Below, one piece after another: positions 27,022-36,398 of a stretch of DNA of 64,000 nucleotides; position 1 is the stretch's first letter; each line of letters begins with the position of its first letter. The notes beneath the pieces are model-generated. The model worked only from the letters and a program-made list of their open reading frames with translations. It searched no databases and was not told the origin of the DNA. The position numbers and the translations under genes were made by a program. The stretch is from Sediminibacterium ginsengisoli (GTDB lineage: Bacteria; Bacteroidota; Bacteroidia; Chitinophagales; Chitinophagaceae): NCBI GenBank assembly GCA_945865545.1, contig CAMBEQ010000012.1, forward strand, positions 1-64,000. The letters are read 5' to 3'.

Positions 27022-27918
27022 ATGAACCAACAAGCTAATTATTCCATAAAAGTAGACCAATTCGAAGGTCCTTTTGACCTGCTACTTTTTTTTATTGAAC
27101 GAGACGAAATGGATATTTATAATATCCAAATTACTAAAATCATCAATGATTTTTTAAACTTTATACACGATCAAGAAAAAGTAAATATTGAATTAAGTAG
27201 TGAATTCATTTTATTCGTATCTACTTTAATGCGCATCAAAGCCAAGCTTTTATTGCCCAGAAAAGAATTAGATGCTTTAGGAAATGAAATAGATCCAAGA
27301 CAGGAATTAATAGATAAAATTTTAGAGTACAAAAAATACAAAGAAGCGGCAGTTCAAATGGCCGATTTGGAAGCGTTAAGGATGTTGATGATGAAGCGCG
27401 GTAATATCCAACAAGAAATGTCTTTAGTGGGAGAAGAAGCGGCCGAAGGCACCGAATTGCAAACGGTAACTTTATTTAAATTGATGAAGTCATTTGAAAA
27501 AGTAATGACTCGTTTGCAAGATCGTCAAAATAGGCCAGTACATACCGTTGTTAGGTACAACTACACCATGGAAGGCAGCAGGGCTTATTTATTGGACATT
27601 GTTAAAGAAGGCAAGACGGTAGCTTTTGAGAAAGTGTTTGATATCTGTCAAGACAGAGTACACGCTTTATTTTTATTCTTATCCATTTTAGAATTGTCTC
27701 AACAAAAATACATGAAGCTAATGGTGGGTGAGGGTCGTAATAATTTTATCATCGAGTGGAATGAAAATAGAGAAGATGATTTAGAGCCAGGCCATGTGGA
27801 TAGTTTTGATTCTTATGAAACAGCTAATTTGGAATCATTCAAAGAAGATCCAATCTTACCAGAAGAGGGTGAAAAAAGAGAAGAAGATTTAGGTGATTTT
27901 GATCCTAGCTTAAACTAA
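27022..27918 (+). CDS. scpA: segregation and condensation protein A
   Basis: Kleisin subunit of the Smc-ScpAB chromosome-organising complex. The N-terminal signature is YSIKVDQFEGPFDLLLFFIERDE split around residues 8-30; the C-terminal winged-helix part is HALFLFLSILELSQQKYMKL followed by an acidic tail (about 245-298). ATG 27022 is preferred over GTG 27016, two codons upstream. scpB is not adjacent. Confidence 0.93.
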   Translation: MNQQANYSIKVDQFEGPFDLLLFFIERDEMDIYNIQITKIINDFLNFIHDQEKVNIELSSEFILFVSTLMRIKAKLLLPRKELDALGNEIDPRQELIDKILEYKKYKEAAVQMADLEALRMLMMKRGNIQQEMSLVGEEAAEGTELQTVTLFKLMKSFEKVMTRLQDRQNRPVHTVVRYNYTMEGSRAYLLDIVKEGKTVAFEKVFDICQDRVHALFLFLSILELSQQKYMKLMVGEGRNNFIIEWNENREDDLEPGHVDSFDSYETANLESFKEDPILPEEGEKREEDLGDFDPSLN

Positions 27919-27943
27919 GTTCAATTTTTAAAATTCAAAAAAA

Positions 27944-29866
27944 TTATACTTCCGTAAGTACTTGCTTGCCCAGTAATGCTTTTACTGCATCGGAAATCGC
28001 AAGTGCATCGTAATGACATTCATGATAAAGCTCTTTTAAGCTACCATGTTCTACAATACTATCTGGGATACCTAACATGGTAATTTTACTTGTGTAATTG
28101 TGTTCGTTCATGAATTCTAAAATAGCCGAACCCATTCCGCCGACTACGGTAGCATCTTCTACTGTTACAATTTTATCATAGTTTTTAAAAACCTCATGCA
28201 ATAAAGCCGCATCTAATGGTTTTACAAAACGAATATCGTAATGGGCAGGATCTATGCCTTCCTCTCTTAAATTTCTAATAGCAGTTTGTGCGAAATTTCC
28301 AGGATGGCCTAAGGATAATATAGCGATGTCTTTTCCGTCTTTTAATTTTCTACCTTTTCCAATAGTTATTTTTTCAAATGGTTTTTGCCAATCTACTAAT
28401 ACACCCTCGCCTCTTGGGTATCTTATTACAAATGGCGCATTGGTTTCTGGCAACTGAGCTGTAAACATAAGGTTACGTAACTCCACTTCGTTCATTGGGG
28501 CAGAAACAATCATATTAGGTATGCATCTAAAGAAAGCAATATCATAACAACCATGGTGGGTAGGTCCATCTTCACCAACTAACCCTGCACGGTCTAAACA
28601 AAATACCACAGGTAAATTTTGCAAAGCAACATCATGTATCACTTGGTCATAGGCTCTTTGCATAAAGGAAGAATAAATATTGCAAAAAGCTTTTATGCCT
28701 TGAGTAGCTAAACCTGCACTTAAAGTAACAGCGTGTTGCTCACAGATGCCAACGTCAAAAGCCCTATCTGGCATGGCTTCCATCATATATTTTAAAGAAG
28801 AACCACTTGGCATAGCCGGGGTGATTCCCATAATTAATTTGTTGGCCTTGGCTAACTCCACAATAGTATGTCCAAAAACATCTTGGTATTTTGGAGGCTG
28901 AGGTGTTTCAATTTTTTTCTTGATAATCTCACCTGTTAATTTATCAAACAAACCTGGAGCATGCCATTTGGTTTGATCTTTTTCAGCCAAGGCGTATCCT
29001 TTTCCTTTTACGGTAAGCACATGCAATATTTTAGGCCCAGGTATTTCTTTTAAACTTTTTAAGGTATCTACTAAATTGGCAATATTATGTCCATCAATGG
29101 GTCCAAAATAACGTAGGTTCAATGCCTCAAATAAATTACTACTTTTAGAAATCACCCCTTTTAAACCAGCTTCAATTTTAGAAGCCATCTCCCGAGTAAA
29201 AGTTTTTCCAATAGGTAGTTTTCCCATTAATTGCCAAAGTTCATCTCTTACTTTATTATAGGTGGGTGAAGTACTAATATCAGTTAAATATTCTTTTAAA
29301 GCACCCACATTGGGGTCAATGCTCATGCAATTGTCATTCAAAATAATTAACACATCGCTGTCTGCAACGCCAGCATGATTCATTGCTTCAAAAGCCATAC
29401 CTGCTGTCATAGAGCCGTCTCCTATAATGGCCACCGACTTTCTATCTTCTTTTTTATATTTGGCTGCCATGGACATGCCCAATGCTGCAGAAATAGAAGT
29501 AGAAGAGTGCCCAACGCCAAAAGTATCATATTCGCTTTCGCTTCTTTTAGGGAAACCACTTAATCCATTGTATTTACGATTGCTTGTAAAGTCGTCTCTT
29601 CGGCCTGTTAAAATTTTATGGCCATAGGCTTGATGACCTACATCCCAAACCAATTGGTCATAAGGTGTATTGTATACATAATGTAGGGCAACACTTAATT
29701 CGACTACCCCTAAGCTCGCTGCAAAGTGACCTCCGTGAACGCTCACCACATCAATGATATATTGGCGCAATTCGTCGCAAACCTGATGTAATTTCTCCTT
29801 TGAGACCTTTTTAAGGTCATTTGGGGAATCAATCATCTTTAATAAGGGGCCTGCCTCAATATGCAT
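27944..29866 (-). CDS. dxs: 1-deoxy-D-xylulose-5-phosphate synthase
   Basis: First enzyme of the MEP isoprenoid pathway, condensing pyruvate with glyceraldehyde 3-phosphate using ThDP. Full length at 640 residues. Motifs: GHQAYGHKILTGR near 80, ThDP motif GDGSMTAGMAFEAMNH near 150, and DRAGLVGEDGPTHHG near 430. Isolated, converging with scpA and divergent from the sensor kinase gene. Confidence 0.96.
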   Translation of the reverse strand: MHIEAGPLLKMIDSPNDLKKVSKEKLHQVCDELRQYIIDVVSVHGGHFAASLGVVELSVALHYVYNTPYDQLVWDVGHQAYGHKILTGRRDDFTSNRKYNGLSGFPKRSESEYDTFGVGHSSTSISAALGMSMAAKYKKEDRKSVAIIGDGSMTAGMAFEAMNHAGVADSDVLIILNDNCMSIDPNVGALKEYLTDISTSPTYNKVRDELWQLMGKLPIGKTFTREMASKIEAGLKGVISKSSNLFEALNLRYFGPIDGHNIANLVDTLKSLKEIPGPKILHVLTVKGKGYALAEKDQTKWHAPGLFDKLTGEIIKKKIETPQPPKYQDVFGHTIVELAKANKLIMGITPAMPSGSSLKYMMEAMPDRAFDVGICEQHAVTLSAGLATQGIKAFCNIYSSFMQRAYDQVIHDVALQNLPVVFCLDRAGLVGEDGPTHHGCYDIAFFRCIPNMIVSAPMNEVELRNLMFTAQLPETNAPFVIRYPRGEGVLVDWQKPFEKITIGKGRKLKDGKDIAILSLGHPGNFAQTAIRNLREEGIDPAHYDIRFVKPLDAALLHEVFKNYDKIVTVEDATVVGGMGSAILEFMNEHNYTSKITMLGIPDSIVEHGSLKELYHECHYDALAISDAVKALLGKQVLTEV

Positions 29867-30018
29867 CAGTAATAATTAGGGTGTAAAAGTAAATCAATAA
29901 CATAAATATACGGCAAAAGTTTACAGGGAATTTGAAGGCTTGCCGTATACCCTAGAATATGACCTTTAATATATTAAAAAGGGTCAAAACCTAGTTATAA
30001 TGGGTAAATTTGGAGTAG

Positions 30019-31068
30019 ATGAAAAAGAACTCTTCTTTGTATTGGATTTGTCAAATTTCAGGCTGGTTTAGCTATGGACTAACCATTTTGTTTTTTGCCT
30101 CTATTTTAGATAAAGAATTGAATCCTATTTTTTATCCAAGATTATTATTGAATCTTTCCTTGGGTATTTTAATCACCCATGTTTTGAGAGAAAGTATGCA
30201 TCGACTTTCGTTGCGTCCTCCCATGCCTTCTAATCAATGGTGGAAATTGGTTTTATTATTATTAGTTTTTTCTATTTTAAATAGTTTCTCTTCAAGCTAT
30301 TTAGCAGATATTTTTAAGTTGTATGAACCAGGTAGAAATATTCCAGCGTTTAGAAGATTTTTATTCAGTCTTATTTTTGATACACCTATATTTTTAGTGT
30401 GGATGTCTGTCTATGTTTTATGGCATTATATTGAGTTTGCTAATTCTGAAGAAGTGAATAAGGTAAAGTTGGAAACCATCATTAAAGAATTGGAGTTAAA
30501 AACAATTAAATCGCAAATAAATCCCCATTTTATATTTAACGCCTTAAATAGTATTCGTGCATTGGTAGATGAGGATCCAAAAAGAGCGAGGCAAGCTATT
30601 ACTGAGTTAAGCAATATTTTAAGAAGTAGTATTCAAGTGGATAAAGTAGAAATTACGACGCTAGAAAAAGAACTGGATATTGTAAAAGATTACTTAGCCC
30701 TAGAGTATATTCGTTTTGCAGATAGGTTAATTGTGGAATATGAAATTGAGCCTAAAACCATCGCCAATCTAATGCCACCCATGATGCTCCAAATTTTGGT
30801 AGAAAATGCAATTAAGCATGGACTAAGCAAACAGCCAGGAGATTGTCTTATAAAAATTATTTCCAAATTTGAGCAGGATAAACTCGTTTTAATGGTACAA
30901 AATACAGGGTTATTAAAGCCTAGCGAACGCGATGGTTTTGGATTACAAAGTACCAGAGAGCGTTTAAATTTATTATACCATGGGCAGGCATTATTTGAAA
31001 TTTTTCAATGTTTACCCAATCAGGTTACCGCAAAATTAGCTATCCCTATTTCTATTCCAAAAAAATAA
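30019..31068 (+). CDS. LytS/YehU-type sensor histidine kinase
   Basis: Membrane sensor kinase of 349 residues. Four hydrophobic helices in residues 10-150 form the input region. The His_kinase domain has the phospho-acceptor motif QINPHFIFNALNSI with His170, and a GHKL ATPase domain follows (MLQILVENAIKHGL, then GFGLQSTRERL). The stimulus is unknown. The response regulator starts 3 bases after its stop, a classic pair. TAAATTTG at 30005-30012 ends six bases before the ATG. Confidence 0.92.
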   Translation: MKKNSSLYWICQISGWFSYGLTILFFASILDKELNPIFYPRLLLNLSLGILITHVLRESMHRLSLRPPMPSNQWWKLVLLLLVFSILNSFSSSYLADIFKLYEPGRNIPAFRRFLFSLIFDTPIFLVWMSVYVLWHYIEFANSEEVNKVKLETIIKELELKTIKSQINPHFIFNALNSIRALVDEDPKRARQAITELSNILRSSIQVDKVEITTLEKELDIVKDYLALEYIRFADRLIVEYEIEPKTIANLMPPMMLQILVENAIKHGLSKQPGDCLIKIISKFEQDKLVLMVQNTGLLKPSERDGFGLQSTRERLNLLYHGQALFEIFQCLPNQVTAKLAIPISIPKK

Positions 31069-31071
31069 AGC

Positions 31072-31803
31072 ATGCCCATTAAAGCAATTATTATTGACGA
31101 TGAAAGATTAGCTCGAAATGAGTTAAAAAAATTATTAGCAGAACATCCTGATATACTTATTATTGATGAAGCAAGCAATGTGGATGAAGCTGTTGAAAAA
31201 ATTGATTTAGCTAGACCCGACCTTATTTTTTTAGACATTCAAATGCCGGGCAAGACTGGATTTGATTTACTGGCAGAATTGGAAAAGGCGCCCAAAGTTA
31301 TTTTTACAACTGCTTATGATGAATTTGCTTTAAAAGCATTTGAAGTGAATGCATTGGATTATTTATTAAAACCCATCGATCCAAAAAGATTGGCAGACGC
31401 CATTCAAAAACTACAAGCCGAAATTCAATTGGAGCAAGCGAGTTTGTCAGGCAACCAGCGCGGGCCTTTATCGGAAAGTGATCAGGTATTTGTGAAAGAT
31501 GGTGAAAAATGTTGGTTTGTAAAACTTCAAGACATTAGATTATTTGAAAGCGTAGGTAATTATGCTAAAGTATATTTCTCCACCAATAAGCCACTCATAT
31601 TAAAATCATTAAATGCATTGGAAGATAGGTTAGACGATCGTGTTTTTTTTAGAGCCAATAGAAAACACATCATCAATTTGCATTGGATAGAAAAAATCGA
31701 GCCCTACTTTAATGGAGGATTGTTGGTAGAATTAAAAGGGGGAGAAAAAATAGAAATAAGCCGACGTCAAACGGTGAAGTTTAAAGAAATGATGAGTTTC
31801 TAA
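31072..31803 (+). CDS. LytTR-family response regulator
   Basis: Receiver plus LytTR DNA-binding domain, 243 residues. Receiver: acidic pair D9-D10, phospho-acceptor D55 in FLDIQMPG, Thr/Lys switch residues in FTTAYDEFA and LLKPID. LytTR domain from about 140 with SVGNYAKVYF and FFRANRKHIINL. Cotranscribed with the kinase. No obvious target operon is adjacent. Confidence 0.93.
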   Translation: MPIKAIIIDDERLARNELKKLLAEHPDILIIDEASNVDEAVEKIDLARPDLIFLDIQMPGKTGFDLLAELEKAPKVIFTTAYDEFALKAFEVNALDYLLKPIDPKRLADAIQKLQAEIQLEQASLSGNQRGPLSESDQVFVKDGEKCWFVKLQDIRLFESVGNYAKVYFSTNKPLILKSLNALEDRLDDRVFFRANRKHIINLHWIEKIEPYFNGGLLVELKGGEKIEISRRQTVKFKEMMSF

Positions 31804-31811
31804 AAAAAGTT

Positions 31812-32561
31812 TTATTGATTCAAGCCATGAATGGCGTTGGAGATAGCTGTAATTAATTCAGGATCTTTTTCTGCTGCATTGCCCACCACAATGATATCGG
31901 CACCAGCGATACAATTTTCTTTTGCTTTTTCAGGGGTTGTAATACCGCCACCCACTACCAAAGGTATTTGAATGTGCTTGGCTACCTCCTTAATCATCGC
32001 AGTCGGAATGGCTTTTAATGCGCCACTACCTGCATCCATATAAATTAATTTAAGCCCTAACATTTCTCCTGCCATAGCAGTACAAATCGCAATATCATTT
32101 TTATTGGAAGGGATAGGATTGGTATTGGAGATATAAGAAACGGTGGTTGGGGTTCCGCCATCAATGAGCATATAACCAACTGGAATAATTTCTAAACCAC
32201 TTTGTTTAACAAAGGGAGCACTAATCACATGTTGACCAATTAATAATTCTGGATTGCGTCCAGAAATTAATGACAGGTATAATAAAGCATCGGCTTTAGA
32301 AGTAATTTGATCGGGAGAACCAGGAAATAAAACCACAGGAATGCTACAATGCTTTTTTATTGTAGTAACCATCTTATCCAAAGTGTCGGTTACGACCAAG
32401 CTGCCTCCAACAAAGAAGAAGTCAACTTTGGCTTTAACAGCAATTTCGATAGTGCTGAGCAAGCCTTGGTCATTGAGCTTATCTGGGTCTATTAAAACGG
32501 CAAAAGCCTTATTAGATTTTGCTTTGCCACTTAAGATGGTATGGTATATATTTTGAGTCAT
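31812..32561 (-). CDS. geranylgeranylglyceryl phosphate synthase family protein
   Basis: TIM-barrel prenyltransferase family (GGGPS/PcrB) that joins a polyprenyl diphosphate to sn-glycerol 1-phosphate, the archaeal-type ether lipid linkage. The 249-residue protein shows FAVLIDPDKL near 20, FVGGSLV near 50, PVVLFPGSPDQI near 75, YMDAGSGA near 170 and the phosphate loop VVGGGITTPEKA near 200. Group II enzymes of this type are known in Bacteroidota, where the physiological product is unclear. Confidence 0.88.
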   Translation of the reverse strand: MTQNIYHTILSGKAKSNKAFAVLIDPDKLNDQGLLSTIEIAVKAKVDFFFVGGSLVVTDTLDKMVTTIKKHCSIPVVLFPGSPDQITSKADALLYLSLISGRNPELLIGQHVISAPFVKQSGLEIIPVGYMLIDGGTPTTVSYISNTNPIPSNKNDIAICTAMAGEMLGLKLIYMDAGSGALKAIPTAMIKEVAKHIQIPLVVGGGITTPEKAKENCIAGADIIVVGNAAEKDPELITAISNAIHGLNQ

Positions 32562-32883
32562 TTCTTTGCACCCGAAAGATGCGTCTTTTTGTTGGAATCT
32601 TCAAAATTATCCAATTTAATTATATCATTGGAGTCTAAACTGGATTTATTACTAAAAAATACAATAATCAAAGGTTTTTTTTTCGCAGAAACTAACATAT
32701 GGTGGGGATAAATCGCCAAAATCAAGCCGGATATAGTGTTTAATTTAATCCACAATTCTTTTCCACAGCTGTTGATATTTCCATGGATGAATTGTGGCTA
32801 TAGAAAGATATTTTCGTATACCCATTAAGGTTTTTGCAAAATCTAGTGGGATAACCCACTAACATCCAAAATAGAATACGACC
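32562..32883. other. 322-bp intergenic region between GGGPS gene and nrdJ
   Basis: No convincing gene. It contains a perfect 9-bp inverted repeat CCACAATTC (32750-32758) / GAATTGTGG (32789-32797), a TTTTCCACA at 32760-32768 that fits the DnaA-box pattern TTWTNCACA, a TATTTTCG -7-like element at 32809-32816, and an 18-base hairpin TAGTGGG-ATAA-CCCACTA at 32844-32861, 22 bases before the nrdJ ATG. These could control nrdJ; no cobalamin riboswitch or clear NrdR box pair was recognised. Confidence 0.6.
32844..32861 (+). promoter_or_regulatory. perfect hairpin/operator upstream of nrdJ
   Basis: TAGTGGG and CCCACTA, seven perfect base pairs around ATAA, in the presumed 5' untranslated region of nrdJ. 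Could be a protein operator or an RNA hairpin near the start codon. Confidence 0.5.
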
Positions 32884-35800
32884 ATGGCAAGTGCTAAAAC
32901 AAAAAAAGGCTTACAGTTCTCTCGCCTATTTACAAAAGAGAATGTATCTCCATTTGATCAATTTGAATACGACTACAGAGATAGCGTTATCAAAAATCCA
33001 AATGGTGAGAAGATGTTTGAAATGACAAATGTCGAAGTTCCCAAACAATGGAGCCAAATTGCAACAGATATTCTGGCGCAAAAATATTTTAGAAAAGCAG
33101 GAGTTCCTCAACCAGATGGAACACTTGGTCGTGAAACAACAGTAAAGCAAGTAGCACATCGTATGGCTAATTGTTGGAGAGTGTGGGGAGAGCGTTATGG
33201 TTATTTTGCAACAGAACAAGATGCGCAAATATTCTATGAGGAATTAGTATATAGTATTTTAAATCAAGCTTGTGTGCCTAACTCGCCACAATGGTTTAAT
33301 ACTGGTTTGCATGAGAGCTATGGTATTACAGGTGGTGCGCAAGGTCACTATTATGTAGATCCTAACGATAAGCAATTAAAAAGATCAACTAGTGCATACG
33401 AGCGTCCTCAACCACATGCTTGTTTTATATTAAGTGTAAGTGATGACTTAGTGAACGAAGGGGGTATCATGGACTTATGGACAAGAGAAGCAAGAATTTT
33501 TAAATACGGTTCTGGAGTAGGTACTAACTTCTCTCAAATTAGAGGAGCCAATGAAAAATTAAGTGGCGGTGGTTCATCAAGTGGTTTAATGAGTTTCTTA
33601 AAAATTGGAGACCGTGCTGCTGGTGCTATTAAAAGTGGTGGTACAACTCGTCGTGCTGCTAAAATGGTTTGTTTAGATTTAGATCATCCAGAAGTAATGG
33701 AGTTTATTAACTGGAAAGTAAAAGAAGAAGATAAAGTAGCTGCTTTAATTGCGGCTGGTTATGATAATAGTTATGAAGGAGAAGCCTACGCAACAGTGTC
33801 TGGTCAAAACTCAAATAACTCTGTACGTATTCCGAATAGCTTCTTTAAAGCTTTGTCTGAAAATGGCAATTGGGAATTAAAGGCAAGAACAGATGGTCGT
33901 GTGATGCAATCTATTCCAGCACGTGAAGTGTGGGATCAAATTGCGAATGCTGCTTGGCGTTGTGCCGATCCTGGAACACAATATGACACTACGATTAACG
34001 AGTGGCATACCTGTCCTAAAGGTGGCCGTATTAATGCTTCTAACCCTTGTTCAGAATATATGTTCTTGGACAATACGGCTTGTAACTTAGCTTCTATCAA
34101 CTTGCGTAAATTCTTCAATGAGTCTGACAATAGTTTTGATGTTGCTGGTTTTGAATATACTACAAGATTATGGGCTACTGTATTAGAAGTATCTATTTTA
34201 ATGGCGCAGTTCCCTTCTAAAGAAGTAGCACAATTATCATATGACTACAGAACTACAGGTTTAGGTTTTGCTAATCTTGGTTCCATGTTAATGGTAAGTG
34301 GTATTGCTTACGATAGCGAGCAAGCGCGTGGCATTGCAGGTGCTATCACTGCTATCATGACAGGTGTTTCTTATAAAACATCTGCCGAACTCGCTTCTTT
34401 CTTAGGTGCGTTTGATAGATACGAAGAAAATAAAGAAGATATGTTACGTGTTATGCGTAATCACCGTGCTGCTGCTTATGATGCAGAAGATGCTTATGTA
34501 GGTATTGAAATTAAACCACAAGGAATTAAAGCTCAATATACTCCTGATTATTTATTAAAAGCTGCAACGAAGGCTTGGGATGATGCAGTTCAATTAGGTG
34601 AAAAATATGGCTATAGAAATGCGCAAACAACTGTCATTGCTCCAACAGGAACCATTGGTTTAGTAATGGATTGCGATACTACTGGTGTTGAACCAGATTT
34701 TGCTTTAGTGAAATTTAAAAAATTATCTGGTGGTGGTTACTTTAAAATCATCAACCAATCGGTGCCACAAGCATTAAAGAACTTGGGTTATTCTCAAGCA
34801 GAAAATGATGCCATTGTAAATTTTGCAGTAGGACATGCAAGTTTCGCAGGTGCTCCCTATATTAATAATGAATCTTTGTTGGCGAAAGGATTTTTGCCAG
34901 AAGAAATCACCAAATTAAATGGTGCTGCTAAAGCTGCATTTGAAATTGGCTTTATTTTTAACCGTTTCACATTGGGTGATGCTTGTTTAACAAGATTAGG
35001 TTTCAAAGAAGAAGTGTTTGCAGATTGGAACTTTAGTTTATTAGAAGCTTTAGGATTTACAGAAGATCAAATAGATGCTGCCAACGATTATGTTTGCGGT
35101 ACCATGACTGTAGAAGGTGCGCCAGCATTGAAAGATGAGCATTTGTCCATATTTGATTGTGCGAATAAAAATGGTAAAAAAGGAGAAAGATATATTCACG
35201 CACATGGACATATTAGAATGATGGCTGCTTGTCAACCATTCTTATCTGGTGCGATTTCTAAAACAATTAATCTTCCCAACGAAGCCACTGTTGAAGAAAT
35301 TGCAGATTCTTATTTAATGAGTTGGACATTAGGTTTAAAAGCGAATGCTATTTACCGTGATGGTTCTAAATTAAGTCAACCTTTAAGTACAAAGTCTGAT
35401 AAGAAGAAAAAAGCAGATGCTACTGCAGACGAAGAAATAAGTGTAGATGGCGGTTCGCAATTAGTTGACTTAAGTAAATTAAATGTAGATGAGTTATTAG
35501 AGGAGGTTCAAAAAAGAATGTCTGCTTCTACCGACACTACCTTTAAGCGTCAATTATCTCGTATCGTAGAGCGTAAATCTTTACCAGCTAAGCGTCGTGG
35601 CTTTACACAAAAAGCAAGAATTGGCGGTCAAGTATTATTTTTAAGAACCGGCGAGTATAATGATAATACTTTAGGAGAAATATTTATAGATTTAGCAAAA
35701 GAAGGTTCAACCCTTCGTAGTTTAATGAACTGCTTTGCAATTTCTATTTCTGTAGGTTTACAATATGGTGTTCCATTAGAAGAGTTTGTAGAGAAATTTG

Positions 35801-36213
35801 TATTTACTAAGTTTGAACCATCAGGTATGGTGGATCATCCAAATATTAAAACCACTACTTCTATCGTTGACTTTATATTCCGTTCCTTAGCGTATGAGTA
35901 TTTAGGCAGAACCGATTTAGTACATGTATTAGACAAGCCTACCGTAGAAAACTTAGGTGAGGAAGGAGATATTACTTTAGTAGGCAAGCCAGAGTTAAGC
36001 AGCATTCGTGTTACAGCGCCTGTAGCAGCACCAGTAGCTAAAGCCAATGTAGCCGTTGCTGTGGAAGCAACTGGCTCTATGGATCAAGTGCAAGCGGCTG
36101 CTAAAAGCATGCAAAGCGACGCACCTGCTTGTAGCACTTGCGGACATATTACCATTAGAAGCGGTACTTGCTATAAATGCTTGAACTGCGGTACAAGCAT
36201 GGGCTGTTCGTAG
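32884..36213 (+). CDS. nrdJ: adenosylcobalamin-dependent ribonucleotide reductase (class II)
   Basis: Makes deoxyribonucleotides using coenzyme B12. The 1109-residue length fits the long NrdJ form. Active-site features: [11 protein letters not shown] (first redox Cys region), [20 protein letters not shown] with the radical Cys, and [15 protein letters not shown]. The last 30 residues form a cysteine-rich tail with [14 protein letters not shown] and GCS, which reduces the active site. An alanine- and lysine-rich linker occurs near 840-850 ([13 protein letters not shown]). Not paired with nrdAB in this window. No intein is visible. Confidence 0.96.
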   Translation: MASAKTKKGLQFSRLFTKENVSPFDQFEYDYRDSVIKNPNGEKMFEMTNVEVPKQWSQIATDILAQKYFRKAGVPQPDGTLGRETTVKQVAHRMANCWRVWGERYGYFATEQDAQIFYEELVYSILNQACVPNSPQWFNTGLHESYGITGGAQGHYYVDPNDKQLKRSTSAYERPQPHACFILSVSDDLVNEGGIMDLWTREARIFKYGSGVGTNFSQIRGANEKLSGGGSSSGLMSFLKIGDRAAGAIKSGGTTRRAAKMVCLDLDHPEVMEFINWKVKEEDKVAALIAAGYDNSYEGEAYATVSGQNSNNSVRIPNSFFKALSENGNWELKARTDGRVMQSIPAREVWDQIANAAWRCADPGTQYDTTINEWHTCPKGGRINASNPCSEYMFLDNTACNLASINLRKFFNESDNSFDVAGFEYTTRLWATVLEVSILMAQFPSKEVAQLSYDYRTTGLGFANLGSMLMVSGIAYDSEQARGIAGAITAIMTGVSYKTSAELASFLGAFDRYEENKEDMLRVMRNHRAAAYDAEDAYVGIEIKPQGIKAQYTPDYLLKAATKAWDDAVQLGEKYGYRNAQTTVIAPTGTIGLVMDCDTTGVEPDFALVKFKKLSGGGYFKIINQSVPQALKNLGYSQAENDAIVNFAVGHASFAGAPYINNESLLAKGFLPEEITKLNGAAKAAFEIGFIFNRFTLGDACLTRLGFKEEVFADWNFSLLEALGFTEDQIDAANDYVCGTMTVEGAPALKDEHLSIFDCANKNGKKGERYIHAHGHIRMMAACQPFLSGAISKTINLPNEATVEEIADSYLMSWTLGLKANAIYRDGSKLSQPLSTKSDKKKKADATADEEISVDGGSQLVDLSKLNVDELLEEVQKRMSASTDTTFKRQLSRIVERKSLPAKRRGFTQKARIGGQVLFLRTGEYNDNTLGEIFIDLAKEGSTLRSLMNCFAISISVGLQYGVPLEEFVEKFVFTKFEPSGMVDHPNIKTTTSIVDFIFRSLAYEYLGRTDLVHVLDKPTVENLGEEGDITLVGKPELSSIRVTAPVAAPVAKANVAVAVEATGSMDQVQAAAKSMQSDAPACSTCGHITIRSGTCYKCLNCGTSMGCS

Positions 36214-36218
36214 TTGAT

Positions 36219-36257
36219 TTTTTGCGAATTTTTATAAAAATATAAAATTCGCAAAAA
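36219..36257. terminator. 14-bp inverted repeat after nrdJ
   Basis: Perfect 14-bp arms TTTTTGCGAATTTT (36219-36232) and AAAATTCGCAAAAA (36244-36257) around an 11-base loop, six bases beyond the nrdJ stop. Weak AT-rich stem; probably terminator or mRNA 3' end structure. Confidence 0.6.
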
Positions 36258-36274
36258 TCCTTCTAATGATTTTC

Positions 36275-36308
36275 AAAAGGGCCCTATAAACGGGCCCTTT
36301 TGTTTTTT
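36275..36308 (+). terminator. strong intrinsic terminator after nrdJ
   Basis: AAAAGGGCCC (36275-36284) and GGGCCCTTTT (36292-36301), a 10-bp perfect stem with loop TATAAAC, followed by G and six T residues. Confidence 0.9.
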
Positions 36309-36398
36309 GGATTACTATTATTTTCGTCCATTTTTTTGCTTTTCATCCCATTTTTTCTTTAAATTCATTCTTTCATTCAATAGTAAAAAGATTGCTTT

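Noticed and set aside
32731-32740. Possible NrdR half-site ATATAGTGTT upstream of nrdJ
   Set aside because: The partner half and the second box at the usual spacing are absent.
32558-32755. 65-codon minus-strand open frame overlapping the GGGPS start
   Set aside because: No family resemblance, biased to Lys/Ser, overlaps the upstream region of a real gene; likely chance.
32760-32768. DnaA-box-like site taken as a replication origin
   Set aside because: Only one site; no cluster, no dnaA or dnaN nearby.
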